NCBI GenBank assembly: GCA_902794095.1
Contig: CADBFZ010000001.1
Span: 1-64,000 of the forward strand
Length of the DNA: 64,000 nt
Reading direction: 5' to 3'
From: an uncultured Lachnospiraceae bacterium
Lineage (GTDB): Bacteria; Bacillota; Clostridia; Lachnospirales; Lachnospiraceae
Positions 1 to 8,002 of this stretch are shown one piece after another (the first letter of the stretch is position 1; each line of letters begins with the position of its first letter). The notes beneath the pieces were generated by a model that did no database searches, had not been told where the DNA came from, and was given only the letters and a program-made list of their open reading frames with translations. The position numbers were made by a program, and so were the translations under genes.

Positions 1-147
1 ATCGGCTGTTCGCTGCCGATCCTGGCAAAGGCGGTCCACCTGGACCCGGCTCTCATCGCTTCGCCGATGCTGACCACCATTGTGGATGCCGCAAGCCTGA
101 CCATATACTTTACGTTTGCCACCTGGATTCTCGGGCTGGCGGCGTAA
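1..147 (+). CDS. mgtE: Mg2+ transporter MgtE, C-terminal fragment
   Basis: Open from the left edge in frame 1 to a TAA at 145-147, giving the last 48 residues of a membrane protein. The segment LDPALIASPMLTT followed by a closing hydrophobic helix matches the conserved end of the MgtE divalent-cation channel, where a helix carrying a D-P-A motif lines the Mg pathway. The N-terminal regulatory and CBS domains lie outside the window. The DNA is GC-rich (hand count 39 of 60 bases in the first 60), unlike the main body of the window, so it may belong to a different source or replicon segment. No T-rich terminator is obvious before gltX; a weak GC stem sits at 171-190. Confidence 0.75.
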   Translation: MGCSLPILAKAVHLDPALIASPMLTTIVDAASLTIYFTFATWILGLAA

Positions 148-560
148 GGTCTGTCAATGTGAGAAAAGTTTCCGCCGCTTCGATGGCGGGAGTCTTTGAA
201 TATTAAATCATAAAGAAAAGAGTGACCAATCATGAACAAGATCAGAACGAGATACGCACCGAGCCCCACGGGGCGGATGCATGTGGGAAACCTCAGAACC
301 GCGCTTTACGCCTACCTGATTGCCAAGCATGAGGGCGGCGATTACCTGCTCCGAATCGAGGATACGGACCAGGAACGCTATGTGGAAGGCGCCGAGGAGA
401 TCATCTACAATACCCTGAAGGGCACGGGGCTGATTCATGATGAGGGACCGGATATCGGCGGACCGGTAGGCCCCTACGTCCAGAGTGTGCGCCAGAAGGA
501 AGGCATCTACATGAAGTATGCCAAGGAGCTTATCGAAAAGGGTGAGGCATATTATTGCTT
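1..560. other. GC-rich segment ending inside gltX (composition break)
   Basis: Hand counts give 39/60 G+C at 1-60 and 39/60 at 421-480, against 27/60 at 601-660 and 22/60 at 1021-1080. Codon choice switches with it: before about 540 leucine is mostly CTG/CTC and CGC/CGG arginines occur, after it leucine is almost always CTT and arginine AGA. The reading frame of gltX continues without a break. Either homologous recombination with a GC-rich relative or a misjoin during assembly would give this. Confidence 0.7.
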
Positions 561-1686
561 CTGCGATAAGGAAAGACTTGCTTCACTTAAGACTGCAGTA
601 TCTGAGGACGGAAAGACCATTACCGTATACGATAAGCATTGTCTCGGACTTTCCAAAGAGGAAGTTGAGAAGAACCTTGCTGAGGGCAAGCCTTTCGTAA
701 TCAGACAGAACATTCCCAATGAGGGAACCACCACATTTAAGGATGAGCTTTACGGTGATATTACCGTTGAGAATTCCGAGCTTGATGACATGATCCTTAT
801 CAAGTCCGACGGATATCCTACTTATAACTTTGCAAACGTTGTTGATGATCACACCATGAACATCACCCACGTTGTAAGAGGAAATGAGTATATCTCTTCA
901 TCACCCAAGTATCAGAGACTTTATGATGCTTTCGGATGGGAGAGCCCCGTATACATCCACCTTCCTCTTATCACCGATGAGAATCATAAGAAGCTTTCCA
1001 AGAGAAGCGGACATTCATCATTCGAAGATCTTATCGATCAGGGATTTATTTCAGAGGCAATCGTTAACTACATTGCACTTCTCGGATGGTCACCTGAGGA
1101 TAACAGAGAGATCTTCAGCCTTGATGAGCTTATCAAGGAGTTTGATTATCACAGAATTTCCAAGTCCCCCGCAGTATTCGACATTCAGAAGCTTAAGTGG
1201 ATGAACGGAGAGTATCTGAAGGCAATGGACGATGAGAAGTTCTTTGAGATGGCTAAGCCATATCTTGAGAAAGCATTGCCTGCAGGAATCGATGCGAAGA
1301 AGGTAGCATCCAAGGTTAAGACCCGTATTGAGATCTTTCCCGACATTGAGGAGCAGGTTGATTTCCTTACCGCTGTTCCCGAGTATTCAAACGAGCTTTA
1401 TACCAACAAGAAGAATAAGATTGATGAGGCAGGATCCAAGGCTGTCCTTACCGATCTCCTTCCCATCCTTGAGGCTCAGGATGATTACAGCAACGATGCA
1501 CTTTATGCAGAGCTCCTTAAGTATGCTGAGGGCAAGGGATATAAGAACGGATATGTAATGTGGCCTCTCAGAATAGCACTTTCCGGTAAGGCTATGACTC
1601 CCGCAGGTGCTACCGAGATTCTTGAGCTTCTCGGCAAGGAAGAGTCCGTAAAACGTGTTAAGGCAGCAATCGAGAAACTTTCATGA
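232..1686 (+). CDS. gltX: Glutamate--tRNA ligase
   Basis: Charges tRNA-Glu with glutamate using ATP; class I aminoacyl-tRNA synthetase in the cytoplasm. The N-terminus carries the start motif [13 protein letters not shown], with the HIGH-type signature at about residues 17-20. The KMSKS-type loop appears as KKLSKRSG near residue 254. The length of 484 residues is normal for bacterial GltX. The ATG at 232 follows a weak purine run (aaagaaaagag). The next gene overlaps by 4 bp, so the two are translationally coupled. Odd feature: the first roughly 100 codons have a GC-rich codon pattern while the rest matches the host, so the protein as read here may be a natural or artificial hybrid. Confidence 0.97.
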   Translation: MNKIRTRYAPSPTGRMHVGNLRTALYAYLIAKHEGGDYLLRIEDTDQERYVEGAEEIIYNTLKGTGLIHDEGPDIGGPVGPYVQSVRQKEGIYMKYAKELIEKGEAYYCFCDKERLASLKTAVSEDGKTITVYDKHCLGLSKEEVEKNLAEGKPFVIRQNIPNEGTTTFKDELYGDITVENSELDDMILIKSDGYPTYNFANVVDDHTMNITHVVRGNEYISSSPKYQRLYDAFGWESPVYIHLPLITDENHKKLSKRSGHSSFEDLIDQGFISEAIVNYIALLGWSPEDNREIFSLDELIKEFDYHRISKSPAVFDIQKLKWMNGEYLKAMDDEKFFEMAKPYLEKALPAGIDAKKVASKVKTRIEIFPDIEEQVDFLTAVPEYSNELYTNKKNKIDEAGSKAVLTDLLPILEAQDDYSNDALYAELLKYAEGKGYKNGYVMWPLRIALSGKAMTPAGATEILELLGKEESVKRVKAAIEKLS

Positions 1687-2162
1687 AATTACCTAAGATA
1701 TTCGAAATAGATGACAAGGGTGAAAAACTGGATCCCGGAAAGCTTGCGATAGCAGGGCTTTTAATCTGCGCCATTGTTATAGCTTTGGTGGTTTATTCCA
1801 AGAAGGGATATTACGATACCAAGTACTACACGTACAATGCATATGCGGATCTTGCGGATTGTTATTTGCACACCGTTATCAGTATCGCTCTTTCAATCAT
1901 TCCTTCGGTTTTGATGATTGTTTTTCATCTTATCGTCAAGATCAAAAATAAAACAAACAAGGCACTTGCGGTTCTTCTGCTCATTTCGGTGGTTTTACTC
2001 TGTGCCAACGGAATTTTCGAGACTTTTTCTCTTGTAAATGCAACTTTGACGGAGGATGAGCTTCGTAAGGATCTTTGTTTTGTTTTGCTCGGATGCCATA
2101 TTTTATCGGCAGGATCTGCGTCAAATGGCATCAAAATGCTCAAAATAGTGCCTCCTGCTTGA
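1683..2162 (+). CDS. Small membrane protein of unknown function
   Basis: 159 residues, not recognised as a named family. A short charged N-terminus is followed by a transmembrane helix at about residues 23-40, a tyrosine-rich loop (about 43-56), then two or three further hydrophobic segments (about 63-86, 93-115, 130-145). The ATG overlaps the gltX stop by 4 bp (ATGA), so it is probably translated from the gltX mRNA, and a good intrinsic terminator follows at 2206. Base use is like the host genome, unlike the start of gltX. No catalytic motif is visible, and coupling to gltX says little about role. Confidence 0.75.
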   Translation: MKLPKIFEIDDKGEKLDPGKLAIAGLLICAIVIALVVYSKKGYYDTKYYTYNAYADLADCYLHTVISIALSIIPSVLMIVFHLIVKIKNKTNKALAVLLLISVVLLCANGIFETFSLVNATLTEDELRKDLCFVLLGCHILSAGSASNGIKMLKIVPPA

Positions 2163-2205
2163 TTTTCAGCCGTATTTAAGGCATTATATATATGCAGGAC
2201 ATAAG

Positions 2206-2233
2206 GGAGCTTGTTAATGCAAGCTCCTTTTTA
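2206..2233 (+). terminator. Intrinsic terminator after gltX operon
   Basis: Perfect 8-bp stem GGAGCTTG / CAAGCTCC (2206-2213 and 2220-2227), 6-nt loop, then five T residues. Placed 43 bp after the membrane-protein stop. Confidence 0.9.
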
Positions 2234-2273
2234 TATGTAATTAAGTCCTGACTATTATGAAAGGAGGAAGCGA

Positions 2274-3161
2274 ATGTCTATTTTTTCAAGAAAGACCGAA
2301 GTGCAGGAACCTTTACAGGACCATACGGTGTACCTGATCGATACGGAGAACGTAAGGACTGTTTGGACCCTTCTTCTTGACAGGATGACTCTTAACGATA
2401 AGATTTATGTCTTCTATACGATGAATTCCGGAAACGTATCGTATGAGGACTTAAACGGCGTTATATCGTCCGGTAAGAATGTTGAGCTTATTCAGTGCCA
2501 TACAGGTAAGAACGGCCTTGATTTCCAGCTTGTTTCATATCTCGGATATCTGATCCAAAATAATGAAAATGCGGATTATTGCATAATTTCCGATGACAAC
2601 GGATATGATGCGGTTATCAAATTCTGGGAAGGCAGGGAAGTTAAAGTATCGAGAAAAACTGCTTTTCAGGTATCGGGAAAACAGGCTAAAGCACCCAAGA
2701 AATCATTGTTCGGGGTCAAGCCCAGAACAACTGCCAAAAAGAAGCCTGTAGAAAAAGCACCTAAAGAAGAGGCACCCAAGGCAGAAGCCACTAAACCTGC
2801 AGCTAAGCCTGCTACAAAACCGGCAGCACCCAAACAGGAAGCTAAGACTGAGACAAAACAGGAAACTAAGCCCGAGTCTAAGCAGACAAAAGCAAAGACT
2901 GCATCACCTAAGCCTGCTGCAAAACCTGCTGCATCCAAAAATGCTCCCGCTTCGGTAAATGTATCGGAAGATAAGCTCAGGGAATTTCTTCCCGATGAAT
3001 CCGATGACAATGTTCGTCAGATCTCGGATATCATCAAAAAGAGCGGCGGTAAAAAGGGACTTGCCGACATTCATGACGAGATAGAAAAACTCTATCGTAA
3101 TGAAAAAGCATCAGATATTTACCGCGTAGTCAGACACAATATCAAAGATATCTGTATCTGA
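2274..3161 (+). CDS. PIN/NYN-like domain protein with Lys/Ala/Pro-rich linker
   Basis: 295 residues in three parts. Residues 17-125 look like a PIN/NYN (LabA-like) nuclease fold: YLIDTEN (D23, E25), a lysine-glycine-leucine-D83-F-Q-L segment and SDDNGYD (D107, D108, D112) supply the acidic cluster expected for a metal-dependent RNase. Residues about 132-228 are a low-complexity Lys/Ala/Pro/Glu/Thr linker with repeated AAKPA-type units. Residues 229-295 form a small helical C-terminal domain of unknown type. A strong AAAGGAGG site precedes the ATG. It stands alone between two terminators. RNase activity is inference from the fold; the basic linker would suit nucleic-acid binding. Confidence 0.75.
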   Translation: MSIFSRKTEVQEPLQDHTVYLIDTENVRTVWTLLLDRMTLNDKIYVFYTMNSGNVSYEDLNGVISSGKNVELIQCHTGKNGLDFQLVSYLGYLIQNNENADYCIISDDNGYDAVIKFWEGREVKVSRKTAFQVSGKQAKAPKKSLFGVKPRTTAKKKPVEKAPKEEAPKAEATKPAAKPATKPAAPKQEAKTETKQETKPESKQTKAKTASPKPAAKPAASKNAPASVNVSEDKLREFLPDESDDNVRQISDIIKKSGGKKGLADIHDEIEKLYRNEKASDIYRVVRHNIKDICI

Positions 3162-3171
3162 TCACATTAGA

Positions 3172-3210
3172 ATAAAAAGGCTCTTGCCACTTATGTGGCA
3201 GGAGCTTTTT
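3172..3210. terminator. Bidirectional terminator between convergent genes
   Basis: Stem GCTCTTGCCAC / GTGGCAGGAGC with one G-T pair, 4-nt loop (3191-3194), a run of A before and T after. It can serve the PIN-like gene on the plus strand and the DUF3021 operon on the minus strand. Confidence 0.9.
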
Positions 3211-3214
3211 ATGT

Positions 3215-3601
3215 TTAAAAGTCATTTCTTATCAGGTCGTTAATTTCTTTTACTTTGGTTTTGATACTGAGCATATCCAGTAATTCGCACACGATCAAAA
3301 CGAAGAAAGTAAATGCTATCAGTACAGGTATCGATAAACTGTTATACCAGGAAAAGAGATTACCGAATATAAGAACAAGTATTACAGCGTATACGAATTT
3401 AATGCCTGTTTCCACCAGCGTTAAACTGATTTCAATCCTGCTTATAAGCTTGATTCCGGCATATATGAGAATGTTTACTCCAAGTGCCTGAAATACGGTT
3501 TCAAGACATAAGAAAGTTGCTTTGTATAAGAGTGCAATGGTTGAAAGCGCCACAAGGGTTATTCCGGTCATGGCAAATATATTGATTATTGTCTTTTTCA
3601 T
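3215..3601 (-). CDS. DUF3021 family membrane protein
   Basis: 128 residues with four predicted transmembrane helices (about 7-26, 32-50, 64-81, 89-108) and a short charged C-terminal tail. Size, topology and position directly after a LytTR regulator fit DUF3021, a family usually encoded beside a LytTR transcription factor. In better studied relatives the membrane partner restrains the LytTR protein; that role is inferred here. Its start overlaps the LytTR stop by 4 bp, so the pair is translationally coupled. It is the last gene of a three-gene minus-strand operon. Confidence 0.8.
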   Translation of the reverse strand: MKKTIINIFAMTGITLVALSTIALLYKATFLCLETVFQALGVNILIYAGIKLISRIEISLTLVETGIKFVYAVILVLIFGNLFSWYNSLSIPVLIAFTFFVLIVCELLDMLSIKTKVKEINDLIRNDF

Positions 3602-4047
3602 AATGAGTTCCTCCGAAGCAGTACGTCTCTGATATCATTCAAATAATTTCTGTTAACACAGATTCTTTCATCATTTATCAGTATCGCTTCGAGTTTCGAA
3701 TTGGGAAGATTTTTGATCCCCTTTAGCTTATCGACATTAATGATTACCGATCTGCTTACTCTTACGAATCCCGCACCGGATAACATTTTTTCAAGTTCGA
3801 GTAATCGGTGGGAAGTTTGATATACATCGGTTCCTGTGTAGATAAAGCCTTTCTTGTCCACGCTTTCCATATAATAGATCTCATTTATGGGAACGGAGTA
3901 TTCTTCGTTCTCTTTTTTACATGAGATGACCTTATCAACGGATCTTACATAATTAGAAACTCTTTTTACGTTAGCCGACAGTTCTTTGTACTCAATCGTA
4001 ACTTCAGGTTCCTGCTTGTTCGGGTTTTCTTTCATTATCAAGCGCAT
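3598..4047 (-). CDS. LytTR-family transcriptional regulator
   Basis: 149 residues with a LytTR DNA-binding domain at about 50-147. It contains the typical I-YYMES, a central RVSRSVIINVDKL segment and a V-NRNYL ending that marks the recognition region. There is no receiver domain, so it is a stand-alone LytTR protein of the kind paired with a DUF3021 membrane partner, which follows it. The ATG at 4047 has an AAGGCG site 8 nt upstream; an internal ATG at 4035 has none. It overlaps the end of the CPBP protease gene by 44 bp. Likely binds the 9-12-9 direct repeats at 4950-4979 and so controls its own operon. Confidence 0.88.
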   Translation of the reverse strand: MRLIMKENPNKQEPEVTIEYKELSANVKRVSNYVRSVDKVISCKKENEEYSVPINEIYYMESVDKKGFIYTGTDVYQTSHRLLELEKMLSGAGFVRVSRSVIINVDKLKGIKNLPNSKLEAILINDERICVNRNYLNDIRDVLLRRNSL

Positions 4048-4879
4048 TGTTTTTTCGCCTTATGAGGTAGCAGATAAGTACGATGGCGAATGAAACTGTC
4101 TGCGCAATTGTTACTCTGACAGTCATTAACTCGTCCGCACCTGTATCTGTTACTACGTGGAGTAGGTTTACTATTGTATTGTTGAAGAAATGATCGCCCA
4201 TGGAAAAATAAAGATTTCCGGACATCTTTGTCAACATAGTAAACTTTAAACCAACAAGTGCACTGGCGACAAGCATAAATATTGCACTGAATATCATTCC
4301 GTTAAAGCTTTGTTCACCGTCAATGTAGTTCCTTATGGGCCCAATCACATGCCAGAAACCGAACAAACATGATGAAATGACGGCAGCTTTGGTAAATGAA
4401 TGCTTTGATTCAAGAACTTTTATGAACAGTCCTCTGAAATTACCCTCTTCCATGATGACATTGATTATATTTCCGATAATGCAGATTACGAAGAAGATAA
4501 GTTCTGTTCTGTTTCCTACATTTTTATCGATTGCATATGCGCTGACATAGAGCTGCAGTGATCTGAAACTGCCTCCCGATACTGCAATCATGACCTCTAC
4601 TGTATAAGCAAGTAAAAATACACCTGCTCCGAATGCAAGTCCTTTAAGGATGCTGTAGAAATGTTTGCCGGTTCTAAATCCGATTTCTTTTAATGAAAAT
4701 CCGAATATCTTACATGAGATCACCAGGATCACGATTCCGAGTGTTTTGTGAATTACGGCTTCACCGATTATTGTCTGATCGGTTCTCAGAAAGAGAAATT
4801 CTGTGATATGAAGTGCCAGACAGATCAGATAAATGATCAGTACTGTAAGAAATGGATTTTTAATCTCTTTTTTGTTCAT
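4004..4879 (-). CDS. CPBP-family intramembrane metalloprotease
   Basis: 291 residues, about eight transmembrane helices. The CPBP (CAAX-protease and bacteriocin-processing) motifs are present: EEGNFR (E144, E145, R149), FGFWH (F173-H177), and a later HFFNN in the last third. These residues bind metal and form the active site in this family. Members in Firmicutes often act in bacteriocin immunity or prenyl-protein processing, but no substrate is visible here. A clear AGAGGT site precedes the ATG. First gene of the operon with the LytTR and DUF3021 genes, suggesting a regulated membrane proteolysis response. Confidence 0.85.
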   Translation of the reverse strand: MNKKEIKNPFLTVLIIYLICLALHITEFLFLRTDQTIIGEAVIHKTLGIVILVISCKIFGFSLKEIGFRTGKHFYSILKGLAFGAGVFLLAYTVEVMIAVSGGSFRSLQLYVSAYAIDKNVGNRTELIFFVICIIGNIINVIMEEGNFRGLFIKVLESKHSFTKAAVISSCLFGFWHVIGPIRNYIDGEQSFNGMIFSAIFMLVASALVGLKFTMLTKMSGNLYFSMGDHFFNNTIVNLLHVVTDTGADELMTVRVTIAQTVSFAIVLICYLIRRKNNALDNERKPEQAGT

Positions 4880-4949
4880 GATTTACCTCTTTTCATATGT
4901 TTGTGAGTGCAAAATAACACAGGATTAAGGCACATACAACGAAGGTGCT

Positions 4950-4979
4950 ACCGAATTACAAGAAACGGTTACCGAACTG
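4950..4979. promoter_or_regulatory. LytTR-type direct repeats (9-12-9) between divergent genes
   Basis: Two direct repeats, ACCGAATTA (4950-4958) and ACCGAACTG (4971-4979), separated by exactly 12 bp, a 21-bp period or two helical turns. LytTR regulators such as AgrA bind 9-bp direct repeats with this spacing. The site lies about 70 bp upstream of the CPBP-LytTR-DUF3021 operon start and also 65 bp before the solute-binding protein promoter. Confidence 0.65.
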
Positions 4980-5043
4980 CAAAATTCTTTTATTTTTCCT
5001 CAAATTATTTAAAGAAGTCTTAAATGAATCTGACTAAATTTGC

Positions 5044-5052
5044 TGTTATAAT
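5044..5052 (+). promoter_or_regulatory. Extended -10 promoter for solute-binding protein gene
   Basis: TGTTATAAT is a TGn-extended consensus -10 element 27 bp before the GTG start; no good -35 is visible, as expected for the extended class. Confidence 0.6.
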
Positions 5053-5078
5053 GTTTGTTGTAAGAAAATACGAAAGGT

Positions 5079-7589
5079 GTGATTTATACGAAGAACTTAA
5101 AGAAATATTTATCAGTACTGCTTATTTTCGGAATGCTTGTATCAATTGCAGGATGTAAAGGCTCAGGTGAGGTTGTGGCTCCCGATGAGAGCGGTGCAAA
5201 TGAACCGGTGGTACACATCGATCCGGAGACAGGAGAAGTAGTTAAATTTGTTAATTCCGATCTTGCCAAGGTCGGAGTATATGATATTTCGGAAACAGAT
5301 CTCGGTTTTACTGCTGAATCTTCTTATGCTGTGGGAAGCGGAAAGACAGATGACGGAGCGTTTTTTGTAGTATGCGACCGCAGTTATGAATATGACAATG
5401 AATACTACCTGGTTACCATGGATGATAAGGGAAGTCTTATTAAGAAGACTCCTTTGATCAAGCCTGTTGACAGTAATGATTTCGAACGCGATGAAGATGT
5501 TTCGGGCATATATTACAACAGTATCATCCAGTTCTTTGATGAGTATGATATCTCTGTAGATTACATTGACGGTGTTTTCTACGAGTATTTTCATTACGCG
5601 GGAGACGGTTTATTCGAAGGACTTCTCAGAATATACACCGGCGGATATGAAGCGAGCAGCAAAGAATACATATTTGACGTGCGTTGGAACGATGCCGGAG
5701 AATGCACAGATCTTATATATCTTCCCATTGAATATGGCGACGGATATATTGACCGCTTTGCTTATGCTCCCGATGGAAAGCTTGCATGCGTATATAACTG
5801 CGCTATGTGGGAAGACAATACATTCGCTGAAAAAGCAATTGTGTTTTCCGAGAACAGATTTGAAGATACTAAGAATATGGTTGTTGCCGAAAATGATGAT
5901 CTTTCCACATGGCTTAACAGTGTAGGAGAGTTCATGGCTTCAGGCGATAAGCTTATGGCAATCTACTGTTCCGTTGACGATCCTTACAGCACCACCGTAT
6001 CTGAAATTGATCTTGATACTTTTGAGCCTGTATCATCATATACTCTTGATCAGTTTGGTGCCGGTTCAACCTATCCTCTCGGAACTACGGATGATGAAGG
6101 TTTTATTTTCTATACCGGAAGCGGACTTGAGATCTGTAGAAAAGACTCAAAGGCTGAAGTATTATTTGACTACATCAATTCGGATTTCAGGGAAACCGGA
6201 TGCGCAAATTTCGTATGCATGAACGGAACCGATGAATTCTATCTTTCCTTTACTGACGGAAACGGCGGTCCTTATATTGCATTTTGTAAGCATGTTGCAC
6301 CCGAGGATGTTCCCGATTGTAACGTAGTTACTTTTGGCGCAACATCTTTATACGGTTCAATGTCCGATCTTATCATTGATTACAATACTAAGAATACCGG
6401 AACCAGGATCGTATATAAGGATTATCAGATCTACGAGAAATACACAGATTATAATGCCGACATCACCAAGCTTTACGAGGATATGATAAACGGTCGCATG
6501 CCCGATATCGTATTTGTTGAATCATATGACTATTTCGATTATGATACCCTTTCCCGTAAAGGAATACTGGCAGATATCGGATCACTTATCGATGAAGATC
6601 CCGAAATGTCACTTGAAGATTATCTTCCCAATGTTGTTGATGCCCTTAAGTTTGACGGAAAGATCTATCGTCTTGTTCCTTCATTCTCCGTAAATACAGC
6701 TTACGGAAGCGAAGAGTTCTTGTCCGGATACGAGAATTGGAACGTTGATACTTTCCTTGAGTATGTAAATGCACTCGATCCCGATGAAGCTATTCCTTTC
6801 AGTATGTTTGAGATCAGGGAAAACTTCCTCGATGATATGCTCAGATACAACGGTTATCTCTGGATTGACAGAGACGGCTATTCATGTGATTTTAACGATC
6901 CTTCATTCGGACGCCTTCTCGGGTTTGCAAAGACCATTCCTACAGACATTGATTATGAAAGCGTTCATATGCAGAATTACTGGGACGGTTCAGATAATAT
7001 GACCGCAACCGGTGAGATTAGAGTTAATCTTCACTATATGAGTAATTTTAAGGATTCGTATTTTGACAGCTATGCTGCCTGCGAAGGAAATGCGGTATTT
7101 GTAGGATTCCCTTCACCCAATTCCCGGAGCTCCGTGCTTTCTCAAATGAACAGTTACGCGATAAAGGCTGATTCCATAATGATCAAAGAGTCATGGGATT
7201 TCATTAAGCAGCTGCTTAAATACGATTATCAGACATCGGATAATATTCTTAATTTCCCCGTTCTTAAGGATGCATTTGAAGTAAGAATGGAAGATTGTTC
7301 TTCACCCTATGTCTATAAGAATGAAGACGGAGAAGAATACGAGTACAAACCCGTTTATTATAGTGGAGATAACGAGATTCCAATCCCCTTCATGACCGAT
7401 GACCAGATCAAGGCTGCGGAAGAATTTATCCTTGGTATAGACAGAGAAGAGTTCACCGATCCCGACCTCGAAAATCTTATTATTTGTGAGATCAATCTGG
7501 GATTCGAGAACGGAGATACTCCCGAGGAGATAGCTTCTTCGATCCAGGTACTCGTTCAGAATTATCTTGACGAGAAAAAAGCCGGTTAA
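5079..7589 (+). CDS. Large lipoprotein, extracellular solute-binding protein
   Basis: 836 residues. A lipoprotein signal peptide ends in the lipobox SIAGC (C26), so it is anchored on the outer face of the membrane. Residues about 40-410 are rich in short beta segments and resemble a propeller-like domain. From about residue 418 (NVVTFGATSLYG) to 800 the pattern matches a family 1 solute-binding protein, including MPDIVFVE and DGKIYRLVPSF. No permease or ATPase genes are adjacent, so it is an orphan binding protein, perhaps for an oligosaccharide. The start is GTG at 5079 with GAAAGG almost touching it; an ATT three bases on would have better spacing, so the exact start is uncertain. Confidence 0.8.
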   Translation: MIYTKNLKKYLSVLLIFGMLVSIAGCKGSGEVVAPDESGANEPVVHIDPETGEVVKFVNSDLAKVGVYDISETDLGFTAESSYAVGSGKTDDGAFFVVCDRSYEYDNEYYLVTMDDKGSLIKKTPLIKPVDSNDFERDEDVSGIYYNSIIQFFDEYDISVDYIDGVFYEYFHYAGDGLFEGLLRIYTGGYEASSKEYIFDVRWNDAGECTDLIYLPIEYGDGYIDRFAYAPDGKLACVYNCAMWEDNTFAEKAIVFSENRFEDTKNMVVAENDDLSTWLNSVGEFMASGDKLMAIYCSVDDPYSTTVSEIDLDTFEPVSSYTLDQFGAGSTYPLGTTDDEGFIFYTGSGLEICRKDSKAEVLFDYINSDFRETGCANFVCMNGTDEFYLSFTDGNGGPYIAFCKHVAPEDVPDCNVVTFGATSLYGSMSDLIIDYNTKNTGTRIVYKDYQIYEKYTDYNADITKLYEDMINGRMPDIVFVESYDYFDYDTLSRKGILADIGSLIDEDPEMSLEDYLPNVVDALKFDGKIYRLVPSFSVNTAYGSEEFLSGYENWNVDTFLEYVNALDPDEAIPFSMFEIRENFLDDMLRYNGYLWIDRDGYSCDFNDPSFGRLLGFAKTIPTDIDYESVHMQNYWDGSDNMTATGEIRVNLHYMSNFKDSYFDSYAACEGNAVFVGFPSPNSRSSVLSQMNSYAIKADSIMIKESWDFIKQLLKYDYQTSDNILNFPVLKDAFEVRMEDCSSPYVYKNEDGEEYEYKPVYYSGDNEIPIPFMTDDQIKAAEEFILGIDREEFTDPDLENLIICEINLGFENGDTPEEIASSIQVLVQNYLDEKKAG

Positions 7590-7621
7590 ACGGCAGTTTT
7601 ACGCGATTTTTATGTAAAAAC

Positions 7622-7650
7622 TTGCTTTTTTTCCAATCTTGTGATATCTT
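7622..7650 (+). promoter_or_regulatory. Promoter of secG
   Basis: TTGCTT (7622-7627), 17-bp spacer, TATCTT (7645-7650), about 50 bp before the secG ATG. Confidence 0.55.
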
Positions 7651-7700
7651 ATCAAAGTATGTGAAAATAAAGCATTTAATTGCATTAAAGAGGTTAGTAA

Positions 7701-7940
7701 ATGGGCGCACTTCGTATAGTACTTACAATACTTTTTATAATTGATTGCCTGGTTCTTACAGTTGTAGTTCTTATGCAGGAAGGCAAGTCTCAGGGATTGG
7801 GAGCAATTGCCGGAGCAGCAGAGACATATTGGGGTAAGAACAAGGGACGCAGCATGGAAGGATTTCTTGTTAAGCTTACAAGAGCTCTCGCAGTACTTTT
7901 CATGGTACTTGCAATCGTGCTGAACCTTAACACTTTTTGA
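7701..7940 (+). CDS. secG: Protein translocase subunit SecG
   Basis: 79 residues with two transmembrane helices (about 3-23 and 55-76) joined by the conserved loop containing MQEGKSQGLGAIAG, which is the SecG signature. It is an accessory subunit of the SecYEG channel and helps SecA-driven export. The ATG follows AGAGG. Placement just before rnr, smpB and ssrA is a widely conserved Firmicute order. A strong terminator separates it from rnr here, so it is probably monocistronic. Confidence 0.96.
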   Translation: MGALRIVLTILFIIDCLVLTVVVLMQEGKSQGLGAIAGAAETYWGKNKGRSMEGFLVKLTRALAVLFMVLAIVLNLNTF

Positions 7941-7953
7941 TATCGCGGATTTC

Positions 7954-7984
7954 GGGCGTCCGTTTATGCGGACGCCCTTTTTTT
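7954..7984 (+). terminator. Intrinsic terminator after secG
   Basis: Perfect 9-bp stem GGGCGTCCG / CGGACGCCC (7954-7962, 7969-7977) with a 6-nt loop, followed by seven T residues. Confidence 0.95.
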
Positions 7985-8002
7985 GTCTGATTCGGGTAAC
8001 TT

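Noticed and set aside
2666-3010. Long minus-strand ORF opposite the PIN-like gene
   Set aside because: It mirrors the Lys/Ala/Pro repeat tract in another frame and has no ribosome site or known domain.
7582-7605. Terminator after the solute-binding protein gene
   Set aside because: Only a 4-bp GCCG/CGGC stem with a loose T tract; too weak to call.
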